Shown here: positions 1 to 5,241 of the stretch, piece by piece | Numbering within the stretch: position 1 is the stretch's first letter | Layout of the letters: each line of letters opens with the position of its first letter | NCBI GenBank assembly: GCA_027083655.1 | Contig: JALWNS010000185.1 | Span: 1 to 5,241, forward strand | Direction of reading: 5' to 3' | Length of the DNA: 5,241 bases | Source of the DNA: Bacteroidales bacterium | Lineage (GTDB): Bacteria > Bacteroidota > Bacteroidia > Bacteroidales > S143-33 | Translations under genes and position numbers: made by a program | The notes under the pieces: generated by a model | Database searches by the model: none | What the model was told of the DNA's origin: nothing | Seen by the model: only the letters and a program-made list of their open reading frames with translations

Positions 1-72
1 TAATTTGGGTTTATTTTATTTTTGTAATCGCTATTACTTCAACAAAACAACATAAAATGCTATCGCAGTAAC

Positions 73-110
73 AAAAAATCCCCTGGCAGCTAGGCTGCCA
101 GGGGATTTTT
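73..110 (-). terminator. Rho-independent terminator of the EF-G2 gene
   Basis: A perfect 17-bp inverted repeat (74-90 pairs with 94-110) encloses the 3-nt loop 91-93. The core is GC-rich (CCCCTGGCAGC) and the flanks are A/T. Read on the minus strand, the hairpin lies about 22 nt after the EF-G2 stop codon and its descending arm ends in a run of six T (73-78). On the plus strand the arm also ends in TTTTT, so it could stop transcription in both directions. Confidence 0.9.
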
Positions 111-132
111 ACATGCCCAAAGAGGCTCGCTC

Positions 133-2289
133 TTAATTATTAGCATTTTGTTCTGCAAGCTTTTTGACGAGCTCTTCCTGGACGTTAGGTGGTACCTGCG
201 CGTAGTGTGAGAATTTCATTGTGTAAGTACCACGACCACTTGTCAGGGAGCTCAGAGATGTCGAATAACGATCCATTTCTGCCAATGGCACCTTAGCTGT
301 GATAATAGTATAACGACCTTCGGCGTTCTGGTTTTCTATCAGGGCACGGCGTGTATTAAGGTCGCTCATCACATCACCGACGTTTTCGCTAGGGACCCGG
401 ATCTTTACCTCATATATTGGCTCAAGAATCTTCGGATTAGCATTACGGAACGCCAGGTCAAAAGCATTACGGCCTGCTAGTTTAAATGACACCTCATTAG
501 AGTCGACAGGGTGCATCTTACCATCAAAGACAATAACACGTACATCACGCACAAAACTACCTGTCAATGGGGAATTTTCGAGCTTCTCGAATATACCCTT
601 AATGATTGCAGGCATGAAGTTCTTGTCAATAGCTCCACCGACAACACAGTTGTAGAACACGAATTTACCGCCCCAGTCAAGGTCAAATTCTTCTTTACCT
701 TTGATTGTAAGAGAGATTTCACGGTCTGGGAATTTAAATCCTGTTGGATCTGGTTTGCCTTCTTCGTATGGTTCGACAACAAGGTGTACTTCGCCGAATT
801 GACCGGCACCTCCAGACTGCTTCTTGTGACGGTACTGTGCCCACGCAGGCTTGGTCACTGTCTCACGGTATGGAATACGTGCTGGTATAAAGTGAGAAGG
901 TATCTTATACAAGTTATCCAGAAGCCACTTCATTGTGTTGATATGGTGCTCACCCTGGCCACGTATAATCATCTGCTTGAGCTCCTTGGAATATTCAACG
1001 AGGAAAGTAGGATCTTCTTCGTGCAATTTATATAAAATAGAAGCGAGTTTTTCCTCGTCAGATTCATTTTCTGCCTTAATAGCAGTCCAGAATTTTGGCT
1101 CTGGATATTCAATCTCTGGGAATTTCCAATCCACGCCTTTTTCTGTCAGGGTGTGCCCTGTCTTTGTGTCTTTGAGCTTAACTGTAGAACCCAGGTCGCC
1201 AGCATACATCTCTGCAACCTTATCGCGCTTGCCTCCAAGATTAACAAAAATCTGGGCAACACGCTCTTTTGTCTGTTTCTGCTGATTAATTAGATCCTGG
1301 TTTTCTGTGAGTTTACCACTCATAACCTTAAAATAGAGAACATCACCAACGTGATGCTCACTTGTAGTCTTAAAAACAAACAATGAGGTTGGAGCCTCTG
1401 GATCCACTGGTACATCCTTACCATCAACTGTCTTTGCAGGTGGCATCTCATTTGGAGCAGGTGCGACATTAACAATAAAATCCATTACACGGCGTACACC
1501 GTAGTCTTTCTTAGCAGATGTGCAGAAAAGAGGAAATATCTCGCGGTTCATGAAGCCAGTCCGCAACCCTTTCATTAATTCTTCTTCGCTCAATGTTCCT
1601 TCTTCAAAATATTTTTCCATTAAGCTTTCATCAGACTCTGCGGCTGCTTCGATTAGCTTTTCCCTTAGATCCTCTGCCTTATCCATCTCACTATCAGGAA
1701 TATCCAACTCCTGAGCCTCACCTCCATCACCTTCCCATTTGAGCATTTTCATCTTCAGAAGGTCAATAACTGCATCAAAACCAGAGCCGGGATTAACAGG
1801 ATATTGTATTTGAACAACTTTTGAACTCAGATATTCTTTTGCTTCCTCTACTGTCTTGTCATAGTTAGCTGTCTCATGATCGAGATGGTTAACTATTAAA
1901 ATAACCGGTTTACCTTTTTCTTCTGTATATCGCCATGCGTTTTCTGCTCCTACTTCTACCCCATTTTGCGAATTAATTACCAACACTACAGTATCTGCAA
2001 TATGGATAGCAGTAACTGCCCCACCTACAAAATCATCATTACCAGGAGCATCTAAAATGTTAATCTTCTTATCTTTCCATGGAGTGTAAAGAAGTGAAGT
2101 ATAAACCGAATGCTCTTGATTGTGCTCTACTTCCTTGAAGTCTGAAATGGTATTATGTTTTTCAACTTCTCCGCGGCGAGTAATAAGTCCGCCTGCATAA
2201 ACCATTGTTTCGGCAAGAATAGTCTTACCAGATCCTGCACTACCAACAAGAGCAATATTCCTAATGTCTTGTGTTTTGTAAACTTTCAT
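133..2289 (-). CDS. fusA2: Elongation factor G paralogue (EF-G2), Bacteroidetes type with altered GTPase motifs
   Basis: Cytoplasmic translational GTPase homologue that should bind the ribosome and promote tRNA-mRNA translocation. At 718 aa it has the full EF-G length and all five domains: G domain about 1-285, domain II about 298-385, domain III about 396-465, domain IV about 470-620, domain V about 622-700. Visible landmarks are a Walker A P-loop at 16-23 (GSAGSGKT), G3 at 80-83 (DAPG), G4 at 134-137 (NHLD), G5 at 257-260 (TSAK), domain III EEDPTF (424-429) and GQGEHH (444-449), domain IV KKQSGGAGQFG (489-499) and the tip HPVDSNE with His593. Several catalytic positions differ from canonical EF-G: P-loop Asp is Gly19, switch I RGIT is HSVY (60-63), switch II His is Asn84, and the NKxD Lys is His135. 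This pattern fits the Bacteroides EF-G2 reported to lack GTPase activity; loss of hydrolysis here is inferred. The ATG at 2287-2289 puts the P-loop at the usual distance from the N-terminus. Not the housekeeping EF-G, which should lie elsewhere. Confidence 0.93.
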   Translation of the reverse strand: MKVYKTQDIRNIALVGSAGSGKTILAETMVYAGGLITRRGEVEKHNTISDFKEVEHNQEHSVYTSLLYTPWKDKKINILDAPGNDDFVGGAVTAIHIADTVVLVINSQNGVEVGAENAWRYTEEKGKPVILIVNHLDHETANYDKTVEEAKEYLSSKVVQIQYPVNPGSGFDAVIDLLKMKMLKWEGDGGEAQELDIPDSEMDKAEDLREKLIEAAAESDESLMEKYFEEGTLSEEELMKGLRTGFMNREIFPLFCTSAKKDYGVRRVMDFIVNVAPAPNEMPPAKTVDGKDVPVDPEAPTSLFVFKTTSEHHVGDVLYFKVMSGKLTENQDLINQQKQTKERVAQIFVNLGGKRDKVAEMYAGDLGSTVKLKDTKTGHTLTEKGVDWKFPEIEYPEPKFWTAIKAENESDEEKLASILYKLHEEDPTFLVEYSKELKQMIIRGQGEHHINTMKWLLDNLYKIPSHFIPARIPYRETVTKPAWAQYRHKKQSGGAGQFGEVHLVVEPYEEGKPDPTGFKFPDREISLTIKGKEEFDLDWGGKFVFYNCVVGGAIDKNFMPAIIKGIFEKLENSPLTGSFVRDVRVIVFDGKMHPVDSNEVSFKLAGRNAFDLAFRNANPKILEPIYEVKIRVPSENVGDVMSDLNTRRALIENQNAEGRYTIITAKVPLAEMDRYSTSLSSLTSGRGTYTMKFSHYAQVPPNVQEELVKKLAEQNANN

Positions 2290-2324
2290 ATGCCCTATCT
2301 TTTAACTTTTAATTTTTTCCTGAC

Positions 2325-2341
2325 AAAAGGTTTCCCCTTTT
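2325..2341 (-). other. Small inverted repeat in the predicted EF-G2 leader
   Basis: AAAAGG (2325-2330) and CCTTTT (2336-2341) form a 6-bp inverted repeat around a 5-nt loop. If the promoter at 2355-2387 is used, this would fold near the 5' end of the EF-G2 mRNA, about 35 nt before the start codon. It is short and AT-rich, and could equally be a weak operator half-site pair or chance. Confidence 0.25.
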
Positions 2342-2354
2342 TACATTTAGTCCA

Positions 2355-2387
2355 CAAAATTAAGAAACTTTTTGAATTTTAAAACAC
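2355..2387 (-). promoter_or_regulatory. Candidate Bacteroidetes-type promoter for EF-G2
   Basis: On the minus strand, TAATTTTG (2362 down to 2355) matches the Bacteroidetes -7 consensus TAnnTTTG. A TTTT (2384-2381) lies 19 nt upstream, where TTTG is expected, so the -33 element has one mismatch. Transcription would begin near 2348 and give a leader of about 60 nt. The region is AT-rich, so a chance match is possible. No clear Shine-Dalgarno sequence precedes the ATG, which is normal for this phylum. Confidence 0.4.
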
Positions 2388-2422
2388 TGTAGATTTTTTT
2401 TTTAATTTTTACACCAAATGTT

Positions 2423-2452
2423 TTTGCAGTAAAGTATAAGAGACTACTTTTG
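2423..2452 (+). promoter_or_regulatory. Bacteroidetes-type promoter for the S46 peptidase gene
   Basis: TTTG at 2423-2426 (end of a TTTTTG) is followed after 18 nt by TACTTTTG at 2445-2452, an exact match to the TAnnTTTG -7 element of Bacteroidetes housekeeping promoters. Transcription would begin near 2458-2460, leaving a leader of about 28 nt that is A/T-rich and lacks a Shine-Dalgarno sequence. A run of ten T (2394-2403) and other A/T tracts lie just upstream and could act as UP-element-like sequence. Confidence 0.7.
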
Positions 2453-2486
2453 TTATAGAGAAAACTAAAATTTTAAATACCTTGCT

Positions 2487-4694
2487 ATGAAACGAATTAT
2501 TTCCCTGCTTTTAGCAGTTTTATTGATTTTTTCATCTGTACGCGCAGATGAGGGCATGTGGCTACTCTCCCTCATAGGTAAGAACTACCAGCAGATGAAA
2601 GCTCTCGGGTTCAAGCTCACACCCGAAGATATCTATAGTATTAACCACTCCAGTATGAAAGATGCCGTGGCAGCAATGAATCATGGCATGTGTACTATGG
2701 AGCTTGTTTCGCCTAAAGGTTTGCTGCTTACTAACCACCATTGTGGATATCATGCTATACAGCAACTTAGCACACTAGAAAATAATTACTTGCGAGATGG
2801 TTTCTGGGCTCGTTCTTATGAAGAAGAACTACCAGTGCCCGGAATGACAGCCTGGTTTCTGGTCCGCATGGAAGATGTTACAGACAAGATAATGAGTGAG
2901 TTGAATGATGACATGAGCGAAGCCGAACGTGATGCTATTATCCGTAAGGTATCCCAACGTTTGGTAAAAGAAGCCACTGAAGGCACTGATTATGAAGCAG
3001 AAGTAAAAGAAATGTTTGACGGCAACCAATATTTTTTATTCGTTTATCGCGTTTACAAAGACATCCGTCTTGTAGGTACGCCACCAGAAGCAATAGGTAA
3101 ATTCGGTGGAGATGTGGACAACTGGATGTGGCCCCGGCACACAGGTGACTTTTCTATATTCCGTATTTATACAGCCCCAGATGGTAGCCCTGCAGAATAT
3201 TCTCCTGAAAATGTGCCAATGGAGTCTAAATATTACCTTCCAATCTCCCTGAAAGGTATACAAGAAGGTGACTATGCCCAAATAATGGGCTTCCCTGGCT
3301 CCACAAGCAGATACCTGACAACATGGGAGGTAAAAAACGTTATGACACACGAAAATGCTATCCGTATAAAGGTCAGGGAACAAAAGCTTAACATCCTCAA
3401 GAGCTATATGGATAAAGATCCCAAAATACGCCTCCAATATGCATCTAAATACGCTAGTAGCTCTAACTATTACAAGTATTCCATTGGACAGAACAGGGAT
3501 CTAAAACGCCTGAAGGTTATTAAAGAAAGGAAAAAGGTACAAAAGGAATTCATGAAATGGGTAAATGCAGACAAGGAACGCAAAGAACGTTATGGCAAAG
3601 CTCTAGATATGATACGCGAATCCTTGAAAAAATCCGCAGATTTGGATGTGGCACAGAATTATTGGTTTGAAGCTATTTATCTTGGTCCAGAAATCATACG
3701 TGAAGCATTGCATGTTATGCGTGCAATCAATCCCCAGGCTAGTAATGATGAGATAAAACAAGCAAAAGAGGAGCTTCTCGATTATGCAAATGAATTTTTC
3801 GAAAACTATAATGCGCAAGTAGATGAAGATCTATTAGTTAACCTTTTCCAACTATACAAAGAGAATGTTGATAAAAAGTATTATCCCTCAGTTTTCCAAG
3901 ATATTGAAGAAAAAGGAGGCTTCAAAGCATACGCTGATAAATTATACAAAGAGTCTTTCCTCACAGATAAAGACCGCTTTATCAAAGTAGTGGAAAATCT
4001 GGATCCACAGGAAATTATGTCTGACCCTGGTATGCAATTGGCACAATCTGTTCTAAACACTTATTTTGAGATACAAAGTCTCAAGCAAGACTATGATGAC
4101 CAGAGAAGAAAAGGACGCCGTCTATATATGGAGGGATATATGGCCATGATGAAAGAAAAAGATCCAAATTATCTTTTCTATCCTGATGCAAACTCTACTG
4201 AACGTTTGACATACGGCACAGTGAAAGGTTATTACCACGAAAAAGATCCAGACTTTTATACAACAACAGACTCTTATGATCCTAACACACAGTATTTCAA
4301 GCCATTTACCGTAATAGAAACATATCTCGAGAAAGAAGAACATTACAAGGGTACACCATACGAAAAAGATTTCACAGTACCAGATAAACTCCGCAAACTC
4401 ATTGAAACAAAAGATTATGGACAATATGCTGATCCTAAACTTGGCACTATAGTTACTTGCTTCTTGACAGATAACGATATTACAGGAGGAAACTCTGGTA
4501 GTCCTGTAATAAATGGTAATGGAGAACTGATTGGCCTGGCCTTTGACGGAAACTGGGAAGCTATGAGTGGGGATATTGAATACGACGAAGACTTGCAACG
4601 TACTATCTGCGTTGATATCCGTTTTGTACTGTTCATTATAGACAAATATGGCGGAGCCCAAAGACTTATTGACGAGATGAAAATCGTTAAATAA
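2487..4694 (+). CDS. Secreted family S46 dipeptidyl-peptidase, DPP7-like
   Basis: Serine exopeptidase that removes dipeptides from the N-termini of oligopeptides, probably in the periplasm. Residues 1-20 form a signal peptide: Lys2-Arg3, a hydrophobic core to about 15, and a V-R-A site before Asp21. There is no lipobox Cys. At 735 aa it fits the family (about 700-735). The chymotrypsin-like triad is His85 (in TNHHC), Asp221 (in PRHTGDF) and Ser670 (in GGNSGSP). Asn212-Trp213 and Asp687 correspond to residues that bind the substrate N-terminus in characterised S46 enzymes. The helical domain inserted between the two halves of the protease fold covers roughly 280-570. The residue 18 after the catalytic Ser is Gly688 (FDGNWE), as in DPP7; DPP11 has Arg there, which sets its Asp/Glu preference. 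A DPP7-like preference for hydrophobic residues is therefore inferred. No C-terminal T9SS sorting domain is seen; the protein ends soon after the fold. It is transcribed alone, divergent from EF-G2 and convergent with hydE. The ATG is chosen because it gives the complete signal peptide directly behind the promoter. Confidence 0.95.
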   Translation: MKRIISLLLAVLLIFSSVRADEGMWLLSLIGKNYQQMKALGFKLTPEDIYSINHSSMKDAVAAMNHGMCTMELVSPKGLLLTNHHCGYHAIQQLSTLENNYLRDGFWARSYEEELPVPGMTAWFLVRMEDVTDKIMSELNDDMSEAERDAIIRKVSQRLVKEATEGTDYEAEVKEMFDGNQYFLFVYRVYKDIRLVGTPPEAIGKFGGDVDNWMWPRHTGDFSIFRIYTAPDGSPAEYSPENVPMESKYYLPISLKGIQEGDYAQIMGFPGSTSRYLTTWEVKNVMTHENAIRIKVREQKLNILKSYMDKDPKIRLQYASKYASSSNYYKYSIGQNRDLKRLKVIKERKKVQKEFMKWVNADKERKERYGKALDMIRESLKKSADLDVAQNYWFEAIYLGPEIIREALHVMRAINPQASNDEIKQAKEELLDYANEFFENYNAQVDEDLLVNLFQLYKENVDKKYYPSVFQDIEEKGGFKAYADKLYKESFLTDKDRFIKVVENLDPQEIMSDPGMQLAQSVLNTYFEIQSLKQDYDDQRRKGRRLYMEGYMAMMKEKDPNYLFYPDANSTERLTYGTVKGYYHEKDPDFYTTTDSYDPNTQYFKPFTVIETYLEKEEHYKGTPYEKDFTVPDKLRKLIETKDYGQYADPKLGTIVTCFLTDNDITGGNSGSPVINGNGELIGLAFDGNWEAMSGDIEYDEDLQRTICVDIRFVLFIIDKYGGAQRLIDEMKIVK

Positions 4695-4710
4695 AACTTT
4701 CTAAGTTTTA
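4692..4710 (+). repeat. Short A/T-rich hairpin at the S46 peptidase stop codon
   Basis: A perfect 8-bp inverted repeat (4692-4699 with 4703-4710) has a 3-nt loop and begins with the TAA stop codon. The descending arm ends in TTTTA. It is weak by itself, being almost all A/T pairs, but it lies 7 bp before a strong GC hairpin and may help with 3'-end formation. Confidence 0.4.
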
Positions 4711-4717
4711 TCACTAT

Positions 4718-4746
4718 AGCGCCCGGTAGCTTAGCTACCGGGCGCT
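4718..4746 (+). terminator. Transcription terminator between convergent S46 peptidase and hydE
   Basis: A perfect 13-bp GC-rich inverted repeat (4718-4730 with 4734-4746) has a TTA loop. It lies 23 nt after the peptidase stop codon. Only a broken T-tract follows on the plus strand (TGTTTGCTGTT), and none on the minus strand. It most likely ends the peptidase transcript and may block readthrough from hydE, which ends about 110 bp to its right. No better terminator for hydE is visible in 4747-4856. Confidence 0.75.
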
Positions 4747-4856
4747 GTTTGCTGTTAATATAACATTAAAAGCCCTCAGAGCTAATAAAACTAACCGGAA
4801 AGTATTAATGACACCCGGAATAAAAAGTTTTTAAAAAATTTGTTCCTGTTGGATAG

Positions 4857-5241
4857 CTAATTTACTATAGTCCCCATTCGTTTGAAATAATGGGGAGAGT
4901 CGCCCCAATCCTGCATTATAGGTCTGAGCCTGTACATCTCCAGTCTCTTGTTCAGGCACTGGACGCAGGCATCTCCTCCTTCATCAGTACATGGCTTGCC
5001 TTCGTATAACAAATAATCCTGGCGATGGTCTGGTGTAATATTAGGCATTATCACATTACATGCAAAATCAAGGGCTTTCTCGCGTCCCATTGGATCAATG
5101 GCCTGCAAAGCAGTCGTGGCAGCAATGTTGATATCTGGCATGAGTATGCGCAAGATAGCATTCATTTTCATGGTAAGTAGCTGACGCTCCCGCAGGGGCA
5201 TAAGCAGATGCCGGTAATTATACAGGGGTGTCTGGTTGTGC
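4857..5241 (-). CDS. hydE: [FeFe] hydrogenase maturase HydE, C-terminal part (5' end off window)
   Basis: HydE is a radical-SAM enzyme that works with HydG and HydF to build the 2Fe subcluster of the [FeFe]-hydrogenase H-cluster in the cytoplasm. The window holds 127 codons and the TAG stop, about the last third of a protein usually near 350 aa. The frame stays open to the right edge, reading H-N-Q-T-P-L-Y before the first in-frame ATG (5199-5201), so that Met is internal and the start is off the window. Visible motifs are ILRILMPDINIAATTALQ, D-P-x-G-R-E, N-V-I-M-P-N-I-T-P and the LLYEGKPC segment, all typical of the HydE barrel end. Cys codons at 4989-4991, 4965-4967 and 4956-4958 form Cx7Cx2C, the spacing of the accessory Fe-S site in Thermotoga maritima HydE. 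The radical-SAM CxxxCxxC motif would be upstream and cannot be seen. BioB and PylB are related alternatives, but the Cys triad and the MPNxTP segment favour HydE. Confidence 0.88.
   Translation of the reverse strand, partial: HNQTPLYNYRHLLMPLRERQLLTMKMNAILRILMPDINIAATTALQAIDPMGREKALDFACNVIMPNITPDHRQDYLLYEGKPCTDEGGDACVQCLNKRLEMYRLRPIMQDWGDSPHYFKRMGTIVN

Noticed and set aside
17..24. TATTTTTG on the plus strand, matching the -7 consensus, which could make a short RNA ending at the hairpin 74-110
   Set aside because: The -33 element would be off the window, the sequence is AT-rich so chance matches are common, and no plus-strand gene follows before 2487.
511..1035. 174-aa open frame on the plus strand inside the EF-G2 gene
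   Set aside because: It is antisense to a clear full-length EF-G2, has a Cys/Trp/Phe-rich composition with no recognisable motif, and has no promoter or leader of its own; it is a shadow of the real frame.
133..2289. Tetracycline ribosomal protection protein (TetQ/TetM) as an alternative for the EF-G homologue
   Set aside because: The domain IV tip and the QSGG/VDSNE signatures are those of EF-G, and TetQ/TetM proteins keep intact GTPase motifs, unlike this one.
2341..2346. Minus-strand ATG-TAA start-stop in the predicted EF-G2 leader
   Set aside because: It would lie at the very 5' end of the predicted transcript, has no ribosome-binding context, and a six-base match is expected by chance.
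3036..3437. 133-aa open frame on the minus strand in the peptidase gene
   Set aside because: Antisense to the conserved Asp221 region, with unlikely composition and no start signals.
4122..4661. 179-aa open frame on the minus strand inside the S46 peptidase gene
   Set aside because: It is rich in Phe, Ile and Cys and looks membrane-like, but it is antisense to the conserved catalytic Ser region and matches nothing I know; an artefact of coding on the other strand.
4747..4856. A/T tracts and a partial CCGGAA repeat between the GC hairpin and the hydE stop
   Set aside because: No stable GC stem with a T-run on the minus strand was found; the A/T self-complementarity is low-complexity sequence.

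Overview
The window looks like chromosomal DNA from a Bacteroidota bacterium, most likely of the order Bacteroidales. Three things point there: a Bacteroidetes-type EF-G paralogue (EF-G2), a family S46 dipeptidyl-peptidase, and promoter-like sequences of the TTTG / TAnnTTTG form with AT-rich leaders and no clear Shine-Dalgarno sequence. The genus cannot be named from this alone.

Layout from left to right. Bases 1-73 are AT-rich and I see no gene there. A strong hairpin (74-110) with a U-tract on the minus strand ends the EF-G2 gene. EF-G2 (133-2289, minus strand, 718 aa) is full length. A 197-bp divergent intergenic region (2290-2486) holds a good promoter for the plus-strand gene and a weaker candidate for EF-G2. 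A full-length secreted S46 dipeptidyl-peptidase, DPP7-like by its S1-pocket residue, follows (2487-4694, plus strand, 735 aa). Two hairpins (4692-4710 and 4718-4746) sit after its stop codon. The window ends inside the 3' part of a minus-strand gene for HydE, the [FeFe]-hydrogenase radical-SAM maturase (4857-5241; the start lies off the window).

The three genes are in divergent and convergent orientations and do not form one operon. Each is plausible in an anaerobic, peptide-fermenting bacterium: the S46 enzyme trims peptides in the periplasm, HydE implies hydrogen metabolism through an [FeFe] hydrogenase elsewhere in the genome, and EF-G2 is a specialised translocase. There is no sign of mobile elements, CRISPR, tRNA or rRNA.

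I do not see a new multi-gene system. The most interesting signal is the EF-G2 gene: its GTPase centre is altered at several normally invariant positions (P-loop Asp, switch I RGIT, switch II His, NKxD Lys), while its ribosome-facing domain IV tip is preserved. This agrees with the reported GTPase-lacking EF-G2 of Bacteroides thetaiotaomicron.
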